Below, one piece after another: positions 7,942 through 16,857 of a stretch of DNA of 64,000 nt; the stretch's first letter is position 1; each line of letters starts with the position of its first letter. The translations under genes and the position numbers were made by a program. The DNA is from Actinomycetes bacterium (lineage in GTDB: Bacteria; Actinomycetota; Acidimicrobiia; Acidimicrobiales; RAAP-2). Where the stretch lies: NCBI GenBank assembly GCA_021779855.1, contig JAJXZW010000009.1, positions 1 to 64,000 on the forward strand. Reading direction: 5' to 3'. Under the pieces are notes generated by a model. It was not told where the DNA came from. It did not search any database and worked only from the letters and a program-made list of their open reading frames with translations.

Positions 7942-9647
7942 GCGCGCACCGTCTCGCGGGCGCGTCGACGGCGCAGCGCACGGCGTCGGCGCGCGACGAG
8001 CCCGATCACGACGAGCCCGATCACGAGCACGAGCAGTACTCCTACGACGATGGGCCCGGTGGCGCTCGATCGCGCGCGGCGGTGGGTCGGGTGGGTCCGA
8101 TGGGCGGGAACGGTCGTGGTGGTGGTCGTCGTCGGGGGGCTTCCCGCCGCGAGGACGCGTTCCGCGGTGAGCGCGGCGGGACAGCCCGGGGTGGGGGTGA
8201 CCGCCACGAGAGGGGGCAGCGTCGGCGCCGGGGGCATCCCGAAGAGTGTCGTGGCGATGGCGTTGGCCATGACCGTCTGGCCGGCGGTGTTGGGGTGGAG
8301 GTGGTCGACGGTGTAGTAGGGGGCGAAGGGCGTTGTGGGTTGGCACGCGCCGTCGTAGACGTCGCCCATCACGGCCGCGAGGTCGATCGTCCCGTCGAAG
8401 CCCGAGCTCGGTGAGAGGATCCACGCGTTGACGGCGTCCATGGTCGCCTGGTCCGAGGGCGTCCACGTCTCGGGCTCCTCACCGTTGCGCCCGGCGAAGG
8501 TCGAGCGCGGCAGCAGGGTGATGCCGAAGATCTTGAGGCCGTGGGCGTGGGCCCGATCGACGAGGGCCCGCAGAGCGGCCTCGATCCGCGGGGCGGTGCC
8601 GTAGGGCGGGATCGGGCGGGCCGGGTCCGAACCGCCGGCGCCGAACCAGATGTCGTTGGTCCCGAGGAAGACGACGACGTCCCTCACGCCCGGCAGGTCG
8701 AGCGCGTCCGGGCCGAAGCGCGTGACGCCCGGGAGGCCGCCGTCGAGCCCGGCGAAGGTGGTCCCCGGGGGGAAGACCGACGCGGTGTTGCCCGCGATCC
8801 CCTCGTCGACGACCGCGAGCTGGTCGCTCGGCGCCAGGTGGCCGATGCGGCGCTGGAGCAGGATGGGCCAGCCGAGCCCGGCGTTGTTGAACCCCTCGGT
8901 GATCGAGTCGCCGAAGGCGACGACCGTCCCCTGGGCCGGCGAGCCCGAGACCGCGATCGCCGAGAGCCAGCGCATGTTGAAGTCGCCGAAGACGAAGGGG
9001 GTCGCCGCCGGGTCGGAGGCGAGGTCCCCCGCGCCGTTCGGGGTCCCGAAGGAGTCGACGTGGCCGACACAGCAGTTGTGGATGCTCACGACCGCCGAGC
9101 CCGAGACGGCCAGGCTGATCGCGAGCGTCTCTCCGGCGTGCACCGGGAGGGCGATCGGGTCGCTCATGACCCGGGCCCCGGCCGCGATGGTCACCGAGGG
9201 GTGCCCCGCGAAGGTCACCGGCACGATCGAGCCGGGGACGACGGCGGCGCCGCTCTGCTGGACGCCCACGGTGACCGCGGCGAAGGTGGTGGGGGTGAGG
9301 CTCCAGGTGTTGGAGAGCTGGAGCTCGAGCGAGGTGCCCCCCACCGCGACCCGGGCGAGGTCGCGGAACGTCGCGTCGACCGCGGGTAGGGGCTTGAGGT
9401 CGTGCTCGGTGAAGTAGTAGTCCATCGGCGAGGTCCACGTCGTGACCCAGCCCGACCCGCTCGCCGACGGGGCCGTCGTCGAACTCGTGGACGCGACCGT
9501 GGTGGTCGTGGTGGTGGTGATGGTCGTCGTCGTCGGGGAGGCCCCGAGGGCCGAGACCAGGACGACCACGGTCCCCGCGATGATGGCCACCGGGGCGAGG
9601 AGCGCCCGGACGGCCCGGACCGCGGGCGAGCGCCGACGAGGACCCAT
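7884..9647 (-). CDS. Secreted SGNH/GDSL hydrolase with C-terminal membrane anchor
   Basis: The 587-residue protein begins with a signal or anchor helix (15-36) and a threonine-rich stretch. A beta-rich N-terminal domain (about 65-240) is followed by the SGNH esterase domain. Block I is VVAFGDSITEG (S248), block II GIAGN (283-287), block III FLGTND (328-332), and block V carries D448 and H451 in DHLHPN. A Thr/His-rich linker leads to a C-terminal helix (IVVGVLLVLVIGLVVIGLVA) with a basic tail, so the enzyme is probably held on the outer face of the membrane. The substrate could be an ester on a polysaccharide or lipid; the sequence does not say. The cysteines in HNCCVGH are unusual. Confidence 0.88.
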   Translation of the reverse strand: MGPRRRSPAVRAVRALLAPVAIIAGTVVVLVSALGASPTTTTITTTTTTTVASTSSTTAPSASGSGWVTTWTSPMDYYFTEHDLKPLPAVDATFRDLARVAVGGTSLELQLSNTWSLTPTTFAAVTVGVQQSGAAVVPGSIVPVTFAGHPSVTIAAGARVMSDPIALPVHAGETLAISLAVSGSAVVSIHNCCVGHVDSFGTPNGAGDLASDPAATPFVFGDFNMRWLSAIAVSGSPAQGTVVAFGDSITEGFNNAGLGWPILLQRRIGHLAPSDQLAVVDEGIAGNTASVFPPGTTFAGLDGGLPGVTRFGPDALDLPGVRDVVVFLGTNDIWFGAGGSDPARPIPPYGTAPRIEAALRALVDRAHAHGLKIFGITLLPRSTFAGRNGEEPETWTPSDQATMDAVNAWILSPSSGFDGTIDLAAVMGDVYDGACQPTTPFAPYYTVDHLHPNTAGQTVMANAIATTLFGMPPAPTLPPLVAVTPTPGCPAALTAERVLAAGSPPTTTTTTTVPAHRTHPTHRRARSSATGPIVVGVLLVLVIGLVVIGLVARRRRALRRRRARETVRAYRGPGGFPPSPRPPARRR

Positions 9648-9817
9648 CGGCTAGGCGAGCTCGAAGTGGCGAACGGCGAGCGCCCCGCGCGAGGTCGCCC
9701 GCGGACGGGGGGGCGGGGACGTCACGAGCGGCGCGTCGGACGCCGCTACGGGGGTGCGGGCTGTGGAAAACGAGTTGGTTATGGGTCCATGTTAAGTGAT
9801 GGGCACCGCGAGAACGG

Positions 9818-10733
9818 GTGAGCGATGACGCCGATCGCCCGTCGTCCAGCTCCTACGTTTCTCGGGTGGCGATCGGTGATGGGTTGGCGAGGCTCGAGGG
9901 CGGCCCGGTGGAGGTGCGCTGCAGCGAGGGCGCGCAGACCCGTGCGAGCATCGCCGCCGACCTTGTCCGGGACGCCCTCGATTTCCTGAGCCCGCTGTGC
10001 GCGGGGGCGCGCCCCGACGTCGCCCTCGTCGTGGCGGGCGAGCGGGACTGGACGAGCCGCCAGCCCTACGGCCTGCCCTACTTCAACGACGATGCGGGCC
10101 AGATCCGCCCCGGCGTCCTGGTGATGTCGGCGGGCCCCGGCGCGTACTGGCGCGAGATGACCGAAGCGATCCGCGACGCGTCGCCACGGGGCTTCGAGCG
10201 GCTCCGCGCGACGTACCCCGACGGGTCGGGCGGGGTCGACCTCCAGCCGTTCTTCGACCTCGTCGTGGTTCACGAGCTGGGCCACGCGTTCGGGGTGCTC
10301 GGGGGCTTGCGCCTTCCGACCGACTGGCTGGGCGAGGTCTTCGCGAACGTCGCACTGTACTCGTACGTCGCGGCGCGGGCTCCGGGGTCGCTCGAGACAC
10401 TGAGTCCTCCCCACGGTCGGTGCGGGGAGCCGGCGTCTCGCCGCTCGTGTACGGGCCGAGGGCTACAGCACGCTGGACGAGTTCGAGGCCCACTACACCG
10501 GTGGTGACAGGCCGATGGGTCCCGTCAACTACATGTGGTACCAGTACCGCTTCCTCGCTCTGGCCCAGAGGATGGTCGAGCGCGACGGCGGGGCCGCCCT
10601 CGGGCGCTTCTGGAGCCACTTCGCCCAGAGGGCTCCCACCGCTGGGGCGCACCCGCCGGCGCGAGGGCTGGCGCGCGAACTCTCGACCGGGGTGAGCCCC
10701 GCGCTGGGTCGCGCCGCGCGGGACTGGCGCTAG
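9818..10733 (+). pseudogene. Zinc-metalloprotease-like gene broken by a frameshift
   Basis: The first frame (9818 to about 10402) encodes a zinc-protease-like sequence with VVHELGHAFG (H152, E153, H156) and a possible third ligand at E173 in LGEVFANVALYSYV. After LETL the frame turns into Arg/Gly junk. The plus-one frame from about 10404 to the stop at 10733 continues sensibly: EGYSTLDEFEAHYTG, then PVNYMWYQYRFLALAQRM. One lost base near 10401-10405 explains this. The intact protein would be about 304 residues with no signal peptide. The start is the GTG at 9818. I do not recognise a named family. It may be a recent pseudogene or a base-calling error in a GC-rich run. Confidence 0.7.
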
Positions 10734-10763
10734 GCGACCGGCACCACCGGGGGTCCGCTCGGA

Positions 10764-12077
10764 CTAGCTCGCGGCCGACGGGGCCCGGCGGAGCTGGCTG
10801 AGGCGCACCCGGCCCCCGGTGCGCAGCACCGCGCGGCGGTAGATTCGCGCGGCGTAGACGGCGACGACGACGGTGGACGCGGCGCTCGTGAGCACCGAGA
10901 GCGCGAACTGCCACCAGGTCGCCTCCCCGAAGCCGACGAGGGCCGGCATGGCGAAGGGCGCCGTGGGCGGGAGGTAGGCGAGGACCTTCACGAGGACCGA
11001 CGGGTTGCCCGAGCTCACGCCGACGAGCGAGACGATGTAGCCCAGGATGAGCGGCAGCGAGAGGGGCAGGGCCATGCTCTGGACCTGGTCCTGGCGCTCG
11101 CCGAGCGAGCCGGCGGCGGCGTAGACCCAGCTGTAGAAGGCGTAGCCGAGCACGAGCCAGAGCAGCGTCGCCGCGGCGACGAGGGGGGCGGTCCCGTGGA
11201 CGAAGCTCGAACCCACCGCCCGCCCGAGGAGGAGGGCGAAGACGACGAGCGAGGCGGCCTGGGCCATGGCGACCGAGCCGATGCCGAGCACCTTGCCCGA
11301 GAGGAGCTGGAGGGGACGGACCGTGGCGAGGAGGACCTCGACGACCCGGCTGGCCTTCTCCTCCATCACCCCCATGAGGGTCCAGGTGAGGTACTGGGTG
11401 AGAACGATGAAGTTGAGGATGACCCCGAGGAGGGCCGTCGTCTCGGAGGCGGTCGCGGGCCTCTTCGCCGGCTCCAGGCTCACGACGGCCAGGGGCTTGG
11501 CCCCGGCGACGACGGCCACCTGGCTCGGGGTGAGGCCGGCGCGCGCGTACGCCCCCTGCGCGCCGAGGCTGAGCGACACCTCGCGCACGAAGGCGGCTCG
11601 GGCCGAGGTGTCGGTGGCCGCGAGGGCCTTGTCGAGGAGGACCGACCGTGACCCGTCAACCGCGACGTCGATCCGGCCCGCACGCAGCGCGGCGCGCGCC
11701 GCGGCCAGTCCGGGTTCGTCGACCAGACGAACCTCCAGCCCGACCCGGTGGGCCAGCGCCGTCAGGCCGTCGTCGAGGGTGGACGAGCCGCCGACGACCC
11801 CGACGGTGGCCCGCGCCGCGCTCGTCGTGCGCAGCGTGGGGATGACGATGACGGCGGCGATCGCGAGGAAGAGCAGCGCCGTCACTACGCGGAAGACCCG
11901 CCCGCGGAGCCGCTCGCGGATCTCCCGGCCGGCGACGAGCCCGGTCTCGCCGAGGGGGTGGCGCCGGTCCCGGGGCGCCCTCGAGGCGGGGGGCCGCGCC
12001 GGGGCCCGCCGTCGCCGCCGGAGGCGCGCGATGGCCACGATGACGATCAGTGCGACGACGATCCAGGCGGGTCTCAC
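10764..12077 (-). CDS. ABC-2 type exporter permease (NatB-like)
   Basis: The 437-residue permease has an N-terminal helix and a long extracytoplasmic domain (about 90-240). A cluster of five to six helices follows, with the family hallmark LTWTLMGVMEEKASRVVEVL ahead of RPLQLLSGKVLGIG. This matches the NatB/YhaP group of ABC-2 permeases. The GTG start at 12077 overlaps the TGA stop of the ATPase gene (GTGA), which fixes the start. Upstream sequence in the same frame is a shadow of the ATPase gene. It should form a two-gene exporter with the ATPase. The exported substrate is unknown; NatAB of Bacillus exports Na+, but this group is diverse. Confidence 0.88.
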   Translation of the reverse strand: MRPAWIVVALIVIVAIARLRRRRRAPARPPASRAPRDRRHPLGETGLVAGREIRERLRGRVFRVVTALLFLAIAAVIVIPTLRTTSAARATVGVVGGSSTLDDGLTALAHRVGLEVRLVDEPGLAAARAALRAGRIDVAVDGSRSVLLDKALAATDTSARAAFVREVSLSLGAQGAYARAGLTPSQVAVVAGAKPLAVVSLEPAKRPATASETTALLGVILNFIVLTQYLTWTLMGVMEEKASRVVEVLLATVRPLQLLSGKVLGIGSVAMAQAASLVVFALLLGRAVGSSFVHGTAPLVAAATLLWLVLGYAFYSWVYAAAGSLGERQDQVQSMALPLSLPLILGYIVSLVGVSSGNPSVLVKVLAYLPPTAPFAMPALVGFGEATWWQFALSVLTSAASTVVVAVYAARIYRRAVLRTGGRVRLSQLRRAPSAAS

Positions 12078-12949
12078 GCGCCGACCGACTCTCGGAACAC
12101 CTCGGAGAGGCGACGGCGCTCGAAGTCGAACTTCGTGACCCGCCCGGCGGCGCGCGCCGCGTCGAGCACCGCGTCGCTCGTCGCCGTTCCCAGGACGAGG
12201 CGGACCTCCCCTCCCTTGATCTCCGAGACGGTGACCCCGTCGAGGCCGGCGGCCCAGGCCCCGTCGCGGTCGCCCTCGACGCGCACGGCGAGGCGCCGGG
12301 CCCCGGCGGTGGTGAGGTCGTCGACGGTCCCGCTCGCGACGAGGCGGCCCCGGTCGATGATGGTGACCGACTCGCACAGGTCCTCGACCTGGTCGAGCTG
12401 GTGGCTGGAGAAGAGCACGCACCGTCCGCGGCGGGCCTCGTCCACCAGGACCTCGCCGATGACGTCGATGCCCGTCGGATCGAGGCCCGCCAGGGGCTCG
12501 TCGAGGATGAGGACCTCGGGGTCGTGCACCAGGGCCGCGGCGAGCTGGACGCGCTGCTGGTTGCCGTGCGAGAGCGACTCCACCGTGTCGCCGGCCCGGT
12601 CGGCTACCTCGAGCCGCTCGAGCCAGCGCGCGGTGGCTACGGCGGCGTCACGCGCGCTCATGCCGTGGAGCCGCCCGAGGTAGGTGAGCTCCTCGGCGAT
12701 CAGCATGCTGGGGTAGAGGCCGCGCTCTTCGGGCATGTAGCCGAAGCGACGGCGCTCCCGGGCGCCGATGGGACGGCCGTCCCATCGGACCGAGCCGGCG
12801 TCGAGGTCGGTCAGCCCGAAGATGGCGCGCATGGCGGTCGTCTTACCGGCCCCGTTGGGGCCGAGGAAGCCCACGACCCGGCCCGACGGGACCGAGAAGG
12901 AGAGGTCGTCGAGGGCCGTGATCGTCCCGAAGCGCCGGGTCACCCCCAC
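12074..12949 (-). CDS. ABC transporter ATP-binding protein (NatA-like)
   Basis: A 291-residue ATPase with Walker A GPNGAGKTT (30-38), signature LSHGNQQRVQLAAAL, Walker B VLILDEPLAGLDP and the H-loop in VLFSSHQLDQVEDL. The C-terminal 70 or so residues form a DUF4162-like domain typical of NatA-type exporter ATPases. The GTG at 12949 is the first usable start, since a TAG lies upstream in frame. Typical family members start a few residues earlier, so the N-terminus looks slightly short. It is translationally coupled to the permease. It lies 123 bases downstream of the cytochrome b-like gene of cassette 2 on the same strand, so read-through from that operon is possible. Confidence 0.9.
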   Translation of the reverse strand: MGVTRRFGTITALDDLSFSVPSGRVVGFLGPNGAGKTTAMRAIFGLTDLDAGSVRWDGRPIGARERRRFGYMPEERGLYPSMLIAEELTYLGRLHGMSARDAAVATARWLERLEVADRAGDTVESLSHGNQQRVQLAAALVHDPEVLILDEPLAGLDPTGIDVIGEVLVDEARRGRCVLFSSHQLDQVEDLCESVTIIDRGRLVASGTVDDLTTAGARRLAVRVEGDRDGAWAAGLDGVTVSEIKGGEVRLVLGTATSDAVLDAARAAGRVTKFDFERRRLSEVFRESVGA

Positions 12950-13072
12950 GAGTTCGAGCGCGCCCGGTCCTCCGCTGCTCGGGAGTGGGGCCGCGTCAAT
13001 CCCCCTGTGCTAGCACGCCCCGCGGGGCAGCGGCGACGCCTCGCGCCGTGCCCGGATCGCCGGAGCCAGCCC

Positions 13073-13759
13073 TCAGAGCTGCCAGCCGACGGCGTAGGGC
13101 GTGACCCAGAGCGCGCCGAGCAGGCCGACGACGAGGCTGAGGGCGAGCACCCACTGGCGCGCCGCGGCGCCGCGGACCTGTCGGCGGGTGCGCCGGATCC
13201 AGTCGCGTGGCGCGAGCGTGAGCGTCTCGGCGAAGTGGCCGAGCACGTGGATCGCCGTCACGCAGAACCACGCGACGAAGACCAGTTGGTGCAACTGGAG
13301 CAGCCGGGGGCGCCAGGAGACGGGGGCCCCCACGACGAGTGCGACCCCCGTCGCGAAGAGTGCGACGGTCAGCACGACGAGCACCGGCCCGAGCAGGCGG
13401 AGCACCGGCGGGGGCGGGCCGCGGCGCCGGTACGAAGGGTTGCCGGCGTAGTAGCGCGTGAAGCGCCAACCCGTCGAGACGATCTTGGCGAACACCGGCG
13501 GGATGAGGAGGAGCCCGATGAAGACGTGCCAGTGGAGCAGGGAGTGCACGCCGAGGATCGTCAGGCCCTCGAGGAAGAGCAGGACGAACACGACGACGGC
13601 CACTCCCGCGGTGAGCCGTTCGTTCCCCTCGACCGAGGTTCGGCGCGCGGCGCGGGGCCGGGCGTGCTGGGGGGCGGTCCGGCCCGCGGCCCGACCCCGG
13701 TCGGCCGGGACGGGGCGCGAGGGCCAGGCGTTCACCCGGGGGGCGCGGGGACGATCCAC
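13073..13759 (-). CDS. Cytochrome b-like membrane protein of flavinylation cassette 2
   Basis: A 228-residue membrane protein with about four to five helices and paired histidines that look like haem ligands: LHWHVFIGLLLIPP in the second helix, and LQLHQLVFVAWFC plus AIHVLGHF later. The pattern resembles cytochrome b561/DUF4405-type proteins. It lies on the same strand as cassette 2, with 103 bases between the apbE stop and this start. It has its own copy of the shared promoter motif. It probably contributes haem-based electron transfer to that cassette. I chose the GTG at 13759, six bases after the predicted -10. A GTG at 13777 also exists but would lie across the promoter. Confidence 0.7.
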   Translation of the reverse strand: MDRPRAPRVNAWPSRPVPADRGRAAGRTAPQHARPRAARRTSVEGNERLTAGVAVVVFVLLFLEGLTILGVHSLLHWHVFIGLLLIPPVFAKIVSTGWRFTRYYAGNPSYRRRGPPPPVLRLLGPVLVVLTVALFATGVALVVGAPVSWRPRLLQLHQLVFVAWFCVTAIHVLGHFAETLTLAPRDWIRRTRRQVRGAAARQWVLALSLVVGLLGALWVTPYAVGWQL

Positions 13760-13765
13760 CGAAAC

Positions 13766-13797
13766 GGTGTAGCGCACGCACCTAAAGGGAGACTAAG
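13766..13797 (-). promoter_or_regulatory. CTTAG/TTTAG 11-bp repeat and -10 box before the cytochrome b-like gene
   Basis: Reading towards the gene, CTTAG (13797-13793) and TTTAG (13786-13782) start 11 bases apart. Nine bases after TTTAGG is TACACC (13771-13766), a plausible -10, and six bases later the GTG at 13759. The spacing matches the cassette 1 and cassette 2 reductase promoters almost base for base. Confidence 0.5.
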
Positions 13798-13862
13798 AGT
13801 GGGCGAGTCCGCGGGAAAGGACGCAGCCGATCGGAGGGGCGACGCGCCCGCAGGGCGCAGAC

Positions 13863-14666
13863 TCACCGCGCGCGAACCGGGGCGGTGTCGGGGGCGAAGG
13901 GGAAGCCGCGACTCCACTTCCAGGCACCGTGGAAGGGGATGAGGAGCGCCTCGTACCCGGCGAGCCGATCGAGTGCGGGAAGGGCATCCTCGCCCCCGAC
14001 GCAGAGGCCCGTGGCCAGGGCGTCGCACAGTCCCAGGTCGGGTCCGGTGACCGTCGCCGAGGCGACGAGCGCCTGGGGCGATCCGGTGTGCGGGTTGACG
14101 AGGTGGGCACCGCGTTCGTAGGTGCCCGACGTGGCCACCGCCCCGGGGGGTTCGACCACGGTGGCCAGTCGGCGGCGGTCGGCGGGGTCGACGACGCCGA
14201 GCCGGAATCTCTGGCCCGGCGCGGGGATGCCCACGGTGGCGATGTCCCCCGCGGCATTCACGACGGCCCCGATCATCCCGGGTCGCTGGAACCGATCGAG
14301 TGCGCGCTGGGCCGCCCACCCCTTCACGTAGCCCGTCGGATCGACCCCTCCGGGCAGGCGCCACGGGTCGAACCAACCCCCCGACGCGCGTCGGGCCGTC
14401 AGGCACGAATCGAGGACCTCGCGGACCTCGTCGGGAGCCTCACCGAGGCCGAGCTCGCCTCGGCGGAGGCGGCTCACGGGGCTCTCCAGCTTCCAGGTGC
14501 TGAAGATCCGGTCGATCCGGTGCAGCTCGCCCACGGCGTCCTCGAGGGCGCCGTGGGCGTCGTGGGGGACCGCGGAGAGGAAGTAGCCGTCGAAGGTCAC
14601 GAAGGTCCCCATGACCTCTTCGCGATGGAAGAGGCGATGGACGCGGGGTGTCGTCACGGTGGCCAT
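13863..14666 (-). CDS. apbE: FAD:protein FMN transferase, ApbE family (cassette 2)
   Basis: This 267-residue paralogue of the cassette 1 enzyme has EEVMGTFVTFDGYF at the N-terminus, GGVDPTGYVKGWAAQRA, VVNAAGDIATVG, AVATSGTYERGAHLVNPHTG and the metal-site segment LCDALATGLCVGG. The NGGGD of cassette 1 is NAAGD here. It would flavinylate the FMN-binding protein encoded immediately upstream, whose stop is three bases before this start. The close spacing indicates one transcript. No signal peptide is visible. Having a dedicated ApbE in each cassette suggests that each acceptor has its own enzyme; in cassette 2 the acceptor residue is Ser rather than Thr. Confidence 0.92.
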   Translation of the reverse strand: MATVTTPRVHRLFHREEVMGTFVTFDGYFLSAVPHDAHGALEDAVGELHRIDRIFSTWKLESPVSRLRRGELGLGEAPDEVREVLDSCLTARRASGGWFDPWRLPGGVDPTGYVKGWAAQRALDRFQRPGMIGAVVNAAGDIATVGIPAPGQRFRLGVVDPADRRRLATVVEPPGAVATSGTYERGAHLVNPHTGSPQALVASATVTGPDLGLCDALATGLCVGGEDALPALDRLAGYEALLIPFHGAWKWSRGFPFAPDTAPVRAR

Positions 14667-14669
14667 CGG

Positions 14670-15275
<606 letters not shown>

Positions 15276-15285
15276 GCCGTCTCCA

Positions 15286-16695
15286 TCAGAACGAGAACTC
15301 CTCACTGTGTAGGCGGCGCTCCGGCACGCGCAGCTGTCGTGCGGCGTGTCGGATGCCCTCGGTGAAGCCCGACGGTCCGCAGACGTAGAGGTCACTGGTG
15401 CGGATCGTGGGCAGGAGGCGTCGGAGCGTCCGCGCGTCGAGGCTGACCTCGTGCCGTCGGCCCACCAGGTGGTGCACGACCCCCCCGCGCGCGTTCACGA
15501 GGGCCGAGATCTCGTCCTCGTGCACGAGGTCCTCCGGTGTCGAAGCGCGCAGGATCGCGGTCACCGCGACGTCCGCCGGCAGGTCGTCCAGAATCGCCCG
15601 CAGGGGCGTCACCCCCACGCCCGCGCCGATGAGAACGACCGAACGGGACGTGCGTGCGTGCCGGGTGAAGGCCCCGTAGGGGCCCTCGACGAAGACCCGG
15701 GTCCCGGGTTCCAAGCGGGCGATCTCCCGGGTCTGGTCTCCAAGGGCCTTGACGGTGACGCGCATGTGCGGGGGACGCGGCAGGGCCGAGAGGGAGTAGG
15801 GATGGGAGTGCCAGAGGAGCCCCGGGGCGAGGAATCGCCACTGGAAGTACTGGCCGCCCGACACCGCGAGCCGGTCGAGGCGGCGACCGCGCACCGTCAG
15901 GGCGTAGACGCGCGGGGCGACCTCCTCGATCCGGTCGAGTACGAGCCGATGGCGCACGTTGACCACGATGGGCATGGCGAGGCGCGACGTGAGCAGGGTG
16001 AGAAGGACGAGGGCGGAACCGCCCACCCAGAGGTCGACGGCCAGCGGGTGGCCGAGGAAGACGATACCGGTCTTGATCTGGTGCGCGAAGGCCAGGGCGA
16101 GAGCGAGGTAGACGAAGAGATGCGCCGCCCACCACGTCTCGTAACGGAGGCGTCGGCGGACCGGTGGATACGACACGACGCCGACCACGAGCAAGAGTGC
16201 GAATCCGACGACGGCCGCAAGCATGTCGGGGTAGTGGAGCACGAAGGTGACGAATTGGCTCCAGGGCGTCGTCCGGGTCACCAGGGCGTAGCCCTCGATG
16301 ACCGTGACGACGTGCAGGGCGATGAGGGCGATCGGCCAGCCGCCGATCCGGCGGTGCCAGCGCGCGAGGCGATCTTGTCCCACGGTCCGCTCGAGCCACG
16401 GGATCCGAGCCATCAGCACGAGCATCACGGCCATCAGGTAGGTCCCGAGCACGCCGCTGAGCCGCCCGGTGGCGTCGAGGACCCCCGAGAGCGAACTGAG
16501 GGTGGCCCGCGACTCCTGGGAGAGGGCCAGCGTGCCCGATGCCCCTAGCCCCAGGCCCGCCAGGAGGGCGACGAGGTTCGCGAACCACGGCACCGGCTCG
16601 GGGCCGGGCCGTGCGGCGGCGGGGGAGGCGAAGGACGGCCCGCTCGAGCCCACGGGCGCGGCGATCGGCCGGTCGTCGAAGCTCGTCTGGGGCAC
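15286..16695 (-). CDS. Ferric-reductase-like transmembrane oxidoreductase, cassette 2
   Basis: A 469-residue paralogue of the cassette 1 reductase with the same architecture. Membrane helices carry H114, H128, H192 and H205 as probable haem b ligands. An FAD domain has SHPYSLSALP, and an NAD(P) domain has EGPYGAF, then LIGAGVGVTPLR, ending with YVCGPSGF and a C-terminal LHSEEFSF. It is predicted to move electrons from NAD(P)H to the periplasmic-side FMN-binding protein encoded 10 bases downstream. It is the first gene of cassette 2. The GTG start at 16695 lies seven bases after a predicted -10 element, so the transcript may be leaderless. It is divergent from the NAGPA-type gene. Confidence 0.9.
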   Translation of the reverse strand: MPQTSFDDRPIAAPVGSSGPSFASPAAARPGPEPVPWFANLVALLAGLGLGASGTLALSQESRATLSSLSGVLDATGRLSGVLGTYLMAVMLVLMARIPWLERTVGQDRLARWHRRIGGWPIALIALHVVTVIEGYALVTRTTPWSQFVTFVLHYPDMLAAVVGFALLLVVGVVSYPPVRRRLRYETWWAAHLFVYLALALAFAHQIKTGIVFLGHPLAVDLWVGGSALVLLTLLTSRLAMPIVVNVRHRLVLDRIEEVAPRVYALTVRGRRLDRLAVSGGQYFQWRFLAPGLLWHSHPYSLSALPRPPHMRVTVKALGDQTREIARLEPGTRVFVEGPYGAFTRHARTSRSVVLIGAGVGVTPLRAILDDLPADVAVTAILRASTPEDLVHEDEISALVNARGGVVHHLVGRRHEVSLDARTLRRLLPTIRTSDLYVCGPSGFTEGIRHAARQLRVPERRLHSEEFSF

Positions 16696-16702
16696 GCGGC
16701 TT

Positions 16703-16745
16703 ACGGTAGGGGGGCGAACTAAGAGGCCCCGTAGGGCACGCTAAG
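16703..16745 (-). promoter_or_regulatory. CTTAG operator pair and -10 box, cassette 2 promoter
   Basis: Reading towards the reductase gene, CTTAG occurs at 16745-16741 and 16723-16719, 22 bases apart, with a degenerate CTACG halfway between (16734-16730). Nine bases after CTTAGT is TACCGT (16708-16703), a -10-like box, and seven bases later the GTG at 16695. This is the clearest member of the shared promoter group. Confidence 0.58.
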
Positions 16746-16763
16746 TCTCGCATCGGAACCATC

Positions 16764-16818
16764 CTTAGGGTCCCGGCCGGGCACCTCTTAGCGGGGCCTT
16801 AGGGGTGATGGCTAGAAC
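16764..16818 (+). promoter_or_regulatory. Three phased CTTAG sites and -10 box, NAGPA-type gene promoter
   Basis: CTTAG occurs at 16764-16768, 16787-16791 and 16798-16802, now reading rightwards; starts are 23 and 11 bases apart. Nine bases after CTTAGG is TAGAAC (16813-16818), a possible -10. With the leftward pair, five CTTAG cores fall within 84 bases. Those facing left serve the reductase and those facing right serve this gene. Confidence 0.55.
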
Positions 16819-16857
16819 CGCGGGCGCGGACGTTCCGCGGGCGAGGGGTCTATTGGC

